From Pseudomonadales bacterium (GTDB taxonomy: Bacteria; Pseudomonadota; Gammaproteobacteria; Pseudomonadales; Azotimanducaceae), in the NCBI GenBank assembly GCA_041395945.1, contig JAWKZN010000001.1:1488001-1552000 (forward strand): DNA of 64,000 nt, in the 5' to 3' direction. Below, in pieces: positions 41,478 to 49,917 of this stretch. Below the pieces are notes generated by a model. The model was not told the origin of the DNA, ran no database searches, and was given only the letters and a program-made list of their open reading frames with translations. Both the position numbers and the translations under genes were made by a program. The number at the start of each line of letters is the position of its first letter. Within the stretch, counting starts at the first letter, position 1.

Positions 41478-43250
41478 TCAGATGAGAACGATCAGCGCGG
41501 CGGTCAAAAGCAGCAGCGTTCGCGACCACCAGGCGCGCAGTGCACCGTATCCGAGCAGGTAACCCTGCAGACCGGCGACAACGAGACCGACCGCCAGGAC
41601 TGCACGCAAGATCGATTGCGCAATGTCCAGCCACCCGCCCTGGAGCAGCAGGCCGGTATCAAGCACAAACAGGAAGGGTATGAAGTAAATGACACTGCCC
41701 AGGCGCATGGCGGCGACACCTGTCTGCATCGGTTTCGCTCCCGCGATGCTCGCTGCGGCATAGGCGCCTAGCGCGACAGGAGGAGTAATGAAGGACAGCA
41801 TCGCCCAGTAGAGAATGAACAGATGCACGGCGATGGCATCCACGCCCTGCCCGACCAGTGCAGGCGCAAGTATCACCGCGAGAAAGATATAGGCGGCGGT
41901 AACCGTCATCCCGATACCGAGCACGAAGCTGGTGAAGGCACCCATCATGAGCAGCAGCCACAGATTATCACCAGCGATAAACAGCAGATCATTCACCAGA
42001 GTTCCGGACAGCCCGGTGATCGACAGCGCGCCGACGATCAGACCCACACCGGCCAGAACCGTGACGATTTCGATAAGCAGGCGACCGGTGGCGTTCAGGA
42101 ACGCCAGCAGGCCTGTCCAGTTCCAGCGATGAGCGGGTGTCAGCTGGTTCAATACCAGCAGTGCGACCGTTGCATAGTAGGGGGCGACCGCTTCGCGCTG
42201 CATGATCAGCAACAGGAAGACGAGCAGCAGAAACGCACCCAGGTAATGCCATCCCTCTTTGAAGACGCTGCCGATACGCGGCAGCGATTCCCTGGGTGCA
42301 CCGGCCAGTGCATGTTTCGCTGCGTAGGCGTCCACCTGCAGAAACAGCCCGAAAAAATAGAGCAGCGCGGGTAGCGTGGCTGCCAGGGCAACTTCGTAGT
42401 AGGCGACATCCAGGAACGTCGCCATCACGAAGGCAGTGGAACCCATGATCGGCGGCAGCAGCACCCCGCCTGTGGAGGCGCAGGCTTCCACACCGCCGGC
42501 AATCGCGCCCGTCATACCCATCCGTTTCATTGCCGGTATGGTCAGCTGACCGGTCGTGAGCACGTTGGTAACCACACTGCCACTCATGGAACCCATGAAC
42601 CCGCTGCTCACCACCGCAACCTTCGCGGGTCCTCCGCGCACATGACCGAGCAGCGCAAAGGCGCTGTCGAGGAAGAATTTCCCACCGCCGGTGTGCTGCA
42701 GAGCTACACCGAAGAGCAGAAAGCCGATCACCAGTTCGGCAAACGCCTGGAAAGGCAGACCGAAAATACTTTCGATGCTCAGCGCATGGTACGCGGCGGT
42801 TTCTGCCGCACTGGCCGGCAGACCGGTCAACGGGGCGGGCATCTGATCGGCAATCAGGGGCAGAACTGAAAACGTCGCTGCGATGACGAACAGTGCGGTG
42901 CCACCCGCCCGGCGCACCGCTTCCAGCAGCAGCACCCAAAGCAGTCCCGCAAATCCCACGGCGAGAGGTGGCGCGGTAAATTCCCATCCCTCGTCGACAA
43001 TCTGCTCGCCATGCGCGAAAAAGTATGCACACGCGAACAGCACACCCAGAGCCAGGATCGGATCAATCCACCGCCATCTCGGATGCGTGAAAAATACTCC
43101 AGGCAGCAGTACGCCGAGCAGCGCGAAGAAATAGTGGGTTTCCAGAACGATCCAGTTTCCCAGCAGTTGCGTACCGCCAAACATCCGCAGGGAATCGAGA
43201 GCCAGGATGAGGGCGACGACTGCTGCAGCCGCCACGGGCAGCTGTTTCAA
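41478..43250 (-). CDS. TRAP transporter permease, fused 4TM/12TM (DctQM) protein
   Basis: This 590-residue, highly hydrophobic protein combines a small N-terminal permease part with a large DctM part. Diagnostic segments include HTGGGKFFLDSAFALLGHVRGGPAKVAVVSSGFMGSMSGSVVTNVLTTGQLTIPAMKRMGMTGAIAGGVEACASTGGVLLPPIMGSTAFVMATFL, the TRAP signature for the TAXI-type fused permease. It overlaps the upstream solute-binding gene by 4 bases. Uptake is driven by ion gradients; the substrate is probably a dicarboxylate or another small organic acid. Confidence 0.92.
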   Translation of the reverse strand: MKQLPVAAAAVVALILALDSLRMFGGTQLLGNWIVLETHYFFALLGVLLPGVFFTHPRWRWIDPILALGVLFACAYFFAHGEQIVDEGWEFTAPPLAVGFAGLLWVLLLEAVRRAGGTALFVIAATFSVLPLIADQMPAPLTGLPASAAETAAYHALSIESIFGLPFQAFAELVIGFLLFGVALQHTGGGKFFLDSAFALLGHVRGGPAKVAVVSSGFMGSMSGSVVTNVLTTGQLTIPAMKRMGMTGAIAGGVEACASTGGVLLPPIMGSTAFVMATFLDVAYYEVALAATLPALLYFFGLFLQVDAYAAKHALAGAPRESLPRIGSVFKEGWHYLGAFLLLVFLLLIMQREAVAPYYATVALLVLNQLTPAHRWNWTGLLAFLNATGRLLIEIVTVLAGVGLIVGALSITGLSGTLVNDLLFIAGDNLWLLLMMGAFTSFVLGIGMTVTAAYIFLAVILAPALVGQGVDAIAVHLFILYWAMLSFITPPVALGAYAAASIAGAKPMQTGVAAMRLGSVIYFIPFLFVLDTGLLLQGGWLDIAQSILRAVLAVGLVVAGLQGYLLGYGALRAWWSRTLLLLTAALIVLI

Positions 43251-44470
43251 CGGGTGGTGGCCTGCTGCGCCCGCCAGATGGGATCGAACCCAGCCGCCAC
43301 CAGCGCATCCTCGCGACGCTGCATCCAGATCTTCTGGAAGTCGTCGCCACTCACCGACTGCATGCTGCTCCAGGCCTGTGCGAGTACACGCTGACGTTCG
43401 ATCAGGTTCGCATTATGGGATTCATCCTCGTCGTTCCAGACGCCGAGTGCGCGGAAAGCTGCCACTGCACCTTCATGATAGGGCACAACCCAGCGGAAGA
43501 TCTGTCGTTCCAGCGCCCAGCCAATGGCACCGGGATCCGAGTCCCTGTAATCATCGAAGTGACTCACCAGTGCGTTGACCAGCGCTTCCACCAGTGCCGG
43601 GTCAGTATCGGCCAGTCCGGTCAACAGCGGGTAAGGATAGGTGCCGCCTTCATGGGGTTGCAGCTGGGATATCCCAGCGCCGCGGGTGGCGATATGCGGA
43701 TGAAAATAGGGTGCCACTTTCCGGATTCGATCCCAGCAGGCTGTATCTGTATGCGAAACCGTAGGCCAGTGGATGCCGCGCGGCGATGCTTCCAGTTTTC
43801 GGGTGGGTCCGGATACGGTGGTCGCGTAGGCCGCATCAATCTGATTGTTGACGATGCCATTCCACATCGCGCCATAGCCGGGAAACTCAACCCGCTCAAC
43901 GTCGGCCCAGGTCAGTCCACCGCAGGCAAGATACGCCTCGGTGCTGACATTGAGCGAAGGCGCACCGCGAACATATGGCACCCGCTTGCCACGCAGATCG
44001 CTCAACTGCCGCACACCGGAATCTGCTGCCACTCCCAGGGCCTGATTGCTCTCACCGTTGGAGGTCATCACCAGCCGCAGAGGGATCGGACCCCAGGCGG
44101 GTGCGGCGAACTGAAAAACACCTTCCGATGCAAAGTAGGTAGCCACGCCATTGGCGGAAAACTGAACCCGGCCGCTGATCAGAGGCAGCAGTCGGGAAAC
44201 GTCGTTTTTGCCTGGCAGTACGCGAAGGTTCACCCCGTAGTGATCCTTCAGCATTTTGCCGATGCCGACCGCCTGGCTGTAGCCGGTCGTTCCGAGGTTA
44301 TAGGCGCTCCAGGCCATGTTACGCGGTAGTGCTGAATCCGCGGTCCACGCGCCACCGGATCCGGCAGCTGCACACAGCAGCAGCACAGAAGCTGTCAGCC
44401 GAAGCCGCACACTGCCCCGCCGCGCCGCGGCAGTAAGCCGGCAATCCGTTGCATGCACCATCTGCACCAT
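43247..44470 (-). CDS. TAXI family TRAP transporter solute-binding protein
   Basis: This 407-residue exported protein has an N-terminal signal (LTASVLLLCAAAGSGGAWTA, about 26-45). TAXI features are present: WSAYNLGTTGYSQAVGIGKMLKDHYGVNLRVLPGKNDVSRLLPLISGRVQFSANG, DLRGKRVPYVRGAPSLNVSTEAYL and GAMWNGIVNNQIDAAYATTVSG. It is co-transcribed with and overlaps the fused TRAP permease. The first ATG at 44470 is used, and one nine bases later is possible. The ligand is unknown. Confidence 0.92.
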   Translation of the reverse strand: MVQMVHATDCRLTAAARRGSVRLRLTASVLLLCAAAGSGGAWTADSALPRNMAWSAYNLGTTGYSQAVGIGKMLKDHYGVNLRVLPGKNDVSRLLPLISGRVQFSANGVATYFASEGVFQFAAPAWGPIPLRLVMTSNGESNQALGVAADSGVRQLSDLRGKRVPYVRGAPSLNVSTEAYLACGGLTWADVERVEFPGYGAMWNGIVNNQIDAAYATTVSGPTRKLEASPRGIHWPTVSHTDTACWDRIRKVAPYFHPHIATRGAGISQLQPHEGGTYPYPLLTGLADTDPALVEALVNALVSHFDDYRDSDPGAIGWALERQIFRWVVPYHEGAVAAFRALGVWNDEDESHNANLIERQRVLAQAWSSMQSVSGDDFQKIWMQRREDALVAAGFDPIWRAQQATTR

Positions 44471-44639
44471 CCTTAAGTGATAGCCATTAACCGATATCCA
44501 TTGGGAGCCAGCGGGAGAAAGTATTTCAGGCAGGCGCTGATGCGGTATCCGCGTCTCAGAGCTTCGCGCAGATCAGCAGCTGTCGGCGATACCTGATCCC
44601 AGGGAGCCGCTGATCAGGCAGCAACGCCTGAGAGGTTCC

Positions 44640-46274
44640 CTAGCCGCCATCGAGACGACTCTGCAGCCACTGCTGCGCCACATCCGGCGCCAGCGGCATG
44701 CTGAAAACAGCACCCTGCCCTTCGCTGCACCCCTGCTCCTGCAGCAGTTCGATCTGCTCGGTCGTTTCTACTCCCTCTGCGACCACCCGCAACTTCAGGC
44801 TGCGTGCCAGATTGATGACACCGGCAGTCACCGCAGCACTCGACCAGTCTTCGGTGATGTGACGGACGAAACTGCGATCGATTTTCACCACATCGATCGG
44901 CATCTGATGCAGCTGGCCAAGCAGCATGGATTCCTTGCCGAAGCCATCGAGCGTGATACCTACTCCGATTTTACGGAGTTCTTCGAGCACGGCAACCGCG
45001 GTATTCAGATGTTCCGGGAGTTCCGATTCGGTGATCTCGAGCTCGAGCAGTCTGGGCGCGATTCCGTTGTCCAGCAGAATACCGCTCACGAAATCAGGAA
45101 AATCCGATCGCAGATAGTCGCGGCCCGACAGATTCACAGCGACCGGAACCGCGGGGATGCCCGCATCCTGCCATCGGCGGCTCTGCCGGCAGGCCTCCCC
45201 GAGTACCCAGCGCGTCACTTCGCCGATCAGGTCGAGCTCTTCCGCCAGCGGAATGAACTTCGCTGGCGGAATGTTGCCAAGTTCCTCGTCCTGCCAGCGC
45301 ACCAGCGCCTCCAACCCGGTCGTGGCTTCACCGTCGAAGTCCACCCGCGGCTGATATAGAAGGTGGAAAGCACCGCCTTCGAGCGCAGTGCGCAGGCGCT
45401 TCTCAACCGCTGCGCGATCCGCAACCAGTCGGTTTATCGAATCGGAGAAAAAGGCAAAACCGCCCAGTTTCTGCTCGTCGACGTGCGCAACCGCTATCTG
45501 GGCATTGCGTATCAGCGCTTCCTGGCTTTCGCCGTCTGCGGGAAATATGCTGATGCCGAACCTGGCCTCGAGCCCGTATACGATGTCGTCGACGATGAAT
45601 TCATCCGCGAGTGCATCGACCAGCCGACCGGCGATCGCCGTGACATCCTTAAGGCGTTTGAATTCAGAGAGCACAATGAGCAAACGCCAGCGATCTGAAC
45701 CACCGGAACTGCGGTCTTCCGCAATGAGATTGGCCGTCTGTCCGATCACATCGTGATTACGCAGCTCCTGCACCAGCCGTTCCGCCATACCAGAGAGCAG
45801 TGCTTCTTTGACAACCGTGCTGAGTGCCACAGCGCCCGGCGCGGGTCTGCAGTCGACGGCCAGCACCGCGAGCTGGCGTCCGTAGCGCTGGGCGTGGCGG
45901 ATTTCATAGGTCAGGTGGCGTTCGAAAAAAGCACTGCTCGGGAGTCCGGTGAGGCGATCCTGATAGCCGAGCCGGTCCAGCTGATTCTGCAGGGAGTCGA
46001 CTGCGGCAGCGGCGTTCTGCAGCGCCGATACGACCGCACCGAGCTTGTTCATTCGCAGTTTCATCTGCTCGGCGGTAAACGGGCGGACCAGGAAATCAAT
46101 CGAGGGAGAAGCATCGATCTGCAGACGCAGCGCCTCCAGCTCATCCTCATCAATGAGCAACAGACAACTCCGCCCCCCTTCCGTGTGCTCACCCAATGCG
46201 CGACGCAGACCTGCCAGATCTGGAAAATCGCCACTGTCGAGCACAGCCAGCTGGGCCGTTTCCTGCTCCCGCAT
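44640..46274 (-). CDS. GGDEF-EAL protein with degenerate GGDEF and altered EAL site
   Basis: This 544-residue cytoplasmic protein starts at 46274 with GAGGACC seven bases upstream. Residues 1-75 resemble a stripped-down receiver-like fold. Residues about 100-280 form a GGDEF domain (DRLTGLPSSAFFERHL) in which the GGDEF loop is replaced by SDRWRLLIVLSEF, so cyclase activity is unlikely. Residues 295-540 are an EAL domain with EAL at 322-324, LEITES, KIDRSFV and AEGVET intact, but the usual DDFG is LDGFG (Asp to Gly at 443), which removes a metal ligand. It is therefore more likely a c-di-GMP sensor or scaffold than an active phosphodiesterase. Confidence 0.85.
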   Translation of the reverse strand: MREQETAQLAVLDSGDFPDLAGLRRALGEHTEGGRSCLLLIDEDELEALRLQIDASPSIDFLVRPFTAEQMKLRMNKLGAVVSALQNAAAAVDSLQNQLDRLGYQDRLTGLPSSAFFERHLTYEIRHAQRYGRQLAVLAVDCRPAPGAVALSTVVKEALLSGMAERLVQELRNHDVIGQTANLIAEDRSSGGSDRWRLLIVLSEFKRLKDVTAIAGRLVDALADEFIVDDIVYGLEARFGISIFPADGESQEALIRNAQIAVAHVDEQKLGGFAFFSDSINRLVADRAAVEKRLRTALEGGAFHLLYQPRVDFDGEATTGLEALVRWQDEELGNIPPAKFIPLAEELDLIGEVTRWVLGEACRQSRRWQDAGIPAVPVAVNLSGRDYLRSDFPDFVSGILLDNGIAPRLLELEITESELPEHLNTAVAVLEELRKIGVGITLDGFGKESMLLGQLHQMPIDVVKIDRSFVRHITEDWSSAAVTAGVINLARSLKLRVVAEGVETTEQIELLQEQGCSEGQGAVFSMPLAPDVAQQWLQSRLDGG

Positions 46275-46446
46275 CCGAGGTCCTCTTGTCTGGCGGTCGC
46301 CCTGACCACCTCCCAACACGTCAAGGTAGCTCAATGAAGGTTGTCTGTTGTGAGGATTTGTCGGCAGTATGAGCCAACTCCGGCCGGACAATTCTGCCGG
46401 CTCATTCAATATTGTCGGTGACAGGATGCTACAGGATTGCGCCGCT

Positions 46447-47103
46447 ATGATGAACAAAACCACGCCGGGCGCCGCAGAACCCACCAGAACCAGTACCACC
46501 GCCATCATCCTCTGCGGCGGTGCCGGACGCCGCGCGGGCGGGGCTGACAAGCCACTGTTCGAGTTCGCTAACAAGCCACTGGTCGCGCATGTGGCCGCAT
46601 CTCTTCAGCCGCTGGTCAGCCGGATCCTCATTTCTGCGAACCGGAATCCGCACCTCTACAGCCGCTACGGCGAAGTCATTGCAGACAAAGCACCCGGCTT
46701 CACGGGACCCTTATCGGGTGTGGCCGCCTGCCTCGAACAGACAGACACGCCCTTCGCCATCGTCTGCCCCGGGGATGCACCCCGAGTAACGACCCGACTG
46801 TGGCAGAAGCTGTTGGACGCGCTGAGCACGTCTGAGAAAAACGTTGTCTGCGCACAGGATGGCACCCGCCGCCAGCCCCTGTTCCTGGCAATCAACTGCC
46901 GGTCGCCGCTCAATCCACTCACGCACCTTGAGCGCTATCTGGCTGGCGGTCAGCGCAGTGTCCTCGGCTGGCTGGAGCGGATAGGAGCGATGGACGTGGA
47001 CTGCGCGGATCTCGCTGTACAGCTTGAGGACGTGGACGACCTCGGTGAACTGCAGTCTCTCGCACGTTCATCCATCCGTCCCATTCCCCCCAGCGATGGC
47101 TGA
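46447..47103 (+). CDS. mobA: Molybdenum cofactor guanylyltransferase
   Basis: This 218-residue enzyme adds GMP to molybdopterin to form the bis-MGD cofactor. The N-terminal nucleotide motif IILCGGAGRRAGGADKPLFEFANKPLVAHV (LxGGxxxRxGG..K) is characteristic, followed by GPLSGVAACLEQTDTPFAIVCPGDAPRV with the metal-binding Asp and RQPLFLAIN. Two adjacent ATGs (46447 and 46450) are possible starts; ribosome binding is weak. No molybdoenzyme or other moa/moe gene is adjacent. Confidence 0.88.
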   Translation: MMNKTTPGAAEPTRTSTTAIILCGGAGRRAGGADKPLFEFANKPLVAHVAASLQPLVSRILISANRNPHLYSRYGEVIADKAPGFTGPLSGVAACLEQTDTPFAIVCPGDAPRVTTRLWQKLLDALSTSEKNVVCAQDGTRRQPLFLAINCRSPLNPLTHLERYLAGGQRSVLGWLERIGAMDVDCADLAVQLEDVDDLGELQSLARSSIRPIPPSDG

Positions 47104-47132
47104 TGCTCCGACGGCCTGATCCAGGTTGCGCG

Positions 47133-47606
47133 CTACGCCCGCACCTGTGACTGGGTGTAGTTTTCCACCCCCAGCCTGTCGATGAGGGACAGCTGGGTTT
47201 CGATCCAGTCGATGTGTTCCTCTTCCGAACTCAAAATGGCAGCGAACAGATCCCGACTCACATAGTCGCCAGTTTTCTCGGCGTATTCTATCGATTCCCG
47301 AAGATCCGGCACCGCCTCCATTTCGAGTTTGAGATCGCACTGGAGGATCTCCTGTACATTCTGGCCGATGTAGAGCTTTCCCAGGTCCTGAAGATTCGGC
47401 AGCCCTTCGAGAAACAGCACCCGGGCAATCAGCTCATCGGCATGGCGCATCTCGTCGATGGATTCCTCCCGCTCATGGGCGGCCAGCCGGGCCAGTCCCC
47501 AGTCCTCGAACATCCTCGCGTGCAGGAAGTACTGGTTGATGGCAGTCAGTTCGTTGCGCAGCGCGCGGTTCAGATGGGCGATGATTTCGCTGTTGATGGG
47601 TTGCAT
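47133..47606 (-). CDS. bfr: Bacterioferritin
   Basis: This 157-residue iron-storage protein forms 24-mer shells. Ferroxidase ligands are in place with a +1 offset from E. coli numbering (E19, E52, H55, and the later E/E/H in KLEMEAVPDL and SSEEEHIDWIE). The heme-binding Met 53 (DEMRH) is present. It is divergent from bfd across a 227-bp AT-rich region, the usual pairing of storage shell and reductant ferredoxin. Confidence 0.95.
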   Translation of the reverse strand: MQPINSEIIAHLNRALRNELTAINQYFLHARMFEDWGLARLAAHEREESIDEMRHADELIARVLFLEGLPNLQDLGKLYIGQNVQEILQCDLKLEMEAVPDLRESIEYAEKTGDYVSRDLFAAILSSEEEHIDWIETQLSLIDRLGVENYTQSQVRA

Positions 47607-47784
47607 ATCGCTGTGTCCTTACCTCGCGGCCATGATCTGGTGGAAAACGGCTCACACGATGCCCGATGCGTTCGCGAGAATCAAGTCGATATAGGCTCTA
47701 ACTGATTGATATTAAATAAAAATAATTTTCCGTCCGGGTCCCCGCCGTGGACCGCACCCATTTGGAGTAAGTGCAGTTGCAATC

Positions 47785-47803
47785 GAGAATGATTTGCATT
47801 TAA
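47785..47803 (+). promoter_or_regulatory. Candidate Fur box upstream of bfd
   Basis: GAGAATGATTTGCATTTAA matches 12 of 19 positions of the Fur consensus. It lies 30 bases before the bfd start, where Fur repression of bfd under iron sufficiency would be expected. It is a moderate match only. Confidence 0.45.
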
Positions 47804-47833
47804 ATGCGGGCAGACTCACCTTCAGGAAAAACG

Positions 47834-48019
47834 ATGTACGTCTGCCTCTGCAAAGCGGTCACCGATGATCAGATCGTGGAAGCCGTAGACCAGGGTGCTG
47901 TTGCGGTGAATCACCTCGAAGACGCCTGCGGACTGGGGACCGGTTGCGGTCGATGCCGGGACTTCGCTCAGCAGATCATCGACCAGCGCCTCGCCGAGGC
48001 CCGATCCTACGCCGCCTGA
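47834..48019 (+). CDS. bfd: Bacterioferritin-associated ferredoxin
   Basis: This 61-residue [2Fe-2S] protein has four Cys ligands in the Bfd arrangement, MYVCLCKAVTDDQI and ACGLGTGCGRC. It passes electrons to bacterioferritin so that stored iron can be released. The ATG at 47834 has AGGA six bases upstream and begins the conserved MYVCLC; an earlier in-frame start at 47804 is less likely. It is divergent from bfr. Confidence 0.93.
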   Translation: MYVCLCKAVTDDQIVEAVDQGAVAVNHLEDACGLGTGCGRCRDFAQQIIDQRLAEARSYAA

Positions 48020-48093
48020 GGCCTCGAGCCGCATACCGCACATACCTCCAGAACCACTCCCCTGTGCGGTCTCATGCCAGGTAGAATCCCCGG

Positions 48094-49026
48094 ATGTCCG
48101 AACCAGTCGATTACATCGAGCGCACCCGGGAACAGTATCAGGCCCTTGGGTATCCGCCTTACCAGTGGATTGAAAACCCGGACCAGCCTCCGTTTACTCC
48201 CCTGGCCGTGCCGCTCTCCCGGGCGCGCATTGCACTGCTCGCCTCCGGCGGCATTTATCGCCACGGCCAGGTCGCATTCCATTTCAAAGACGACATCAGC
48301 TTCCGGGAAATACCGGTGGATACGCCGACGGCGGAGCTTCGCATCTCCCACTTCGCCTACGATGTCACGGATGCGCGGGCAGATCCGAACGTGGTCTTTC
48401 CACTCGCCGCGCTCCGCGCGCTGCAGCATTCCGGACGGATCGGCGAACTCTCTGATCCGGCCTACACCTTCATGGGCGGTATCTATTCCGCCCGAAAAGT
48501 ACGGGAGGTACTGGCACCAGCGCTTGCTGATCGACTGATTCGCGACGAGGTCGATGCCGCCATCCTGGTCCCTGTCTGACCAGTCTGCCATCAATCCGTG
48601 GGATTGATCGCAAGAGAAATCGAAGCACGCGGCATCGCCACCATCTGCTTATCGAGCGCCTGGTCGATCACCCGCTCAGTGAATCCTCCCCGGGCCGTTT
48701 TCCTGGATTTCCCCCTGGGCCACACCGCAGGCAAACGCGATGATCCGGCCCTCCAGCGCAAGATCATGATTGATACCCTCAGTATGCTCGATGGTATCCA
48801 GATACCCGGCACACTCCGCAAGCTCCCCTATCAGTGGCAGTCGGACGATGCCTGGAAAGACACCGTGATGCGCCCGCAATCCGTTGGCGGGCGCGGTTCG
48901 AAGGTGCGGGATGATCGCGTCGCCCGCCACGAACTTCCCCAGTACCAGAACGAAGCGGACAGGCTGGCCGCGGAGCGTCTGCTGCGAACCGGCCAGTGCC
49001 CGGGCTGCGTTTTCCTGTCGGCCTGA
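48094..49026 (+). CDS. GrdB-family (glycine/sarcosine/betaine reductase-like) probable selenoprotein
   Basis: A single 310-codon frame is interrupted only by a TGA at 48577-48579 (codon 162). Upstream it reads ...RDEVDAAILVPV and downstream PVCHQSVGLIAREIEARGIAT..., all in one frame, giving the redox motif U-P-V-C. The whole protein matches the selenoprotein B family of glycine/sarcosine/betaine reductases, in which a Sec or Cys lies exactly here before xxC. A perfect hairpin (ATCAATCC/GGATTGAT) begins 11 nt after the TGA, the spacing of bacterial SECIS elements. Conventional gene calling would split it into two ORFs (48094-48579 and 48598-49026). A nonsense mutation is the alternative. The reductase substrate is unknown; there is no grdA/C or thioredoxin gene nearby. 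Confidence 0.78.
48590..48608 (+). promoter_or_regulatory. Candidate bacterial SECIS hairpin
   Basis: ATCAATCC (48590-48597), a GTG loop and GGATTGAT (48601-48608) form a perfect 8-bp stem 11 nt downstream of the in-frame TGA, inside the coding sequence. The spacing equals that between UGA and the upper stem-loop of E. coli fdhF. The apical loop contains GUG(G) but not the exact fdhF loop sequence. Confidence 0.55.
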
Positions 49027-49247
49027 AGATCTCCTGACACCCTGTCCCGCTGAGCGCAGGCCGCTGGACGCACGCTCGCCGTTGGGCTTGATTGAAATCT
49101 GTGACCCACACCCCCGATACCGGCCTGAGAATCACCTATGGTGACCGGAACCACGCGGTTCCCGGGCCTTCTGTCATGGCCGCAACCGACGACAGGCTGC
49201 AACGGTGGCAGGGAAGCCTCAAGCAGCAGGACAACACGGAGATTTCC

Positions 49248-49910
49248 ATGTCGAAGACACCCACCAGCTCCGGTATCCGTCACCTCGATAAGCCGGTCCT
49301 CTCCGTCGTGCTCGTGTTCAGCCTGTTGCTCGGAGGCTGCGCCTCGTTGAGCGAAAGCCAGTGTATCGCCGGAGACTGGCAGACGGTCGGCATGAGAGAT
49401 GGTCTGGCCGGGCAGCACAGCGCACATCTCCTCAACCACCAGAACGCCTGTGTGAAACATGGTGTGGTGCCCGATCGGCAGGCATACCTGGCCGGCTGGG
49501 AACAGGGTGTCAGGCAGTATTGTCAGCCGGACAACGGCTTCGTCGTCGGTGAGCGCGGTGCCGGCTACAACAACGTCTGTCCTGCCCATCTGCAGGGCGC
49601 TTTTCAGGAAGCCTACGAAGAAGGTCGGCAACTGTATGAAGCCCAGGCTGCCATCGATCAGTTCAATCGCACCATTGCCCGGAAATCAGACAGACTCCGC
49701 CAGATCGCCGCGCAGCGTACCAGTGCCGAGGCCGACCTGATCGATGAGGCTGCCACTGCTGCAGAACGCCGTGAACTGCTCGAACTGACACGGAGTCTCA
49801 GCCGGGAAGAAGGTGCCCTGCAGGCGGAAATCCAGGATCTGGAAATCGCTGTGGCTGTCAGGAGCGAGCGCCTGCGGGTGCTTCGATCTTCGCTGATCGC
49901 CGGCTACTGA
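49248..49910 (+). CDS. DUF2799 lipoprotein
   Basis: This 220-residue protein has CGGAG before the ATG and a lipobox LLLGGC with Cys 31. The conserved DUF2799 core is visible: CIAGDWQTVGMRDGLAGQ, CVKHGVVPDRQAYLAGWEQGVRQYC, GFVVGERGAGYNNVCPAHLQGAFQEAYEEGRQLYE. The C-terminal third is coiled coil (about 140-215). It is presumably anchored in the outer or inner membrane facing the periplasm. The function of the family is unknown. Confidence 0.85.
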   Translation: MSKTPTSSGIRHLDKPVLSVVLVFSLLLGGCASLSESQCIAGDWQTVGMRDGLAGQHSAHLLNHQNACVKHGVVPDRQAYLAGWEQGVRQYCQPDNGFVVGERGAGYNNVCPAHLQGAFQEAYEEGRQLYEAQAAIDQFNRTIARKSDRLRQIAAQRTSAEADLIDEAATAAERRELLELTRSLSREEGALQAEIQDLEIAVAVRSERLRVLRSSLIAGY

Positions 49911-49917
49911 AGCAGAT

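Noticed and set aside
48577..48579. TGA as the true stop of a 161-residue protein followed by an independent 142-residue gene
   Set aside because: The two parts are in the same frame, separated only by coding-like sequence, and together match one family; the second has no ribosome site before its GTG.
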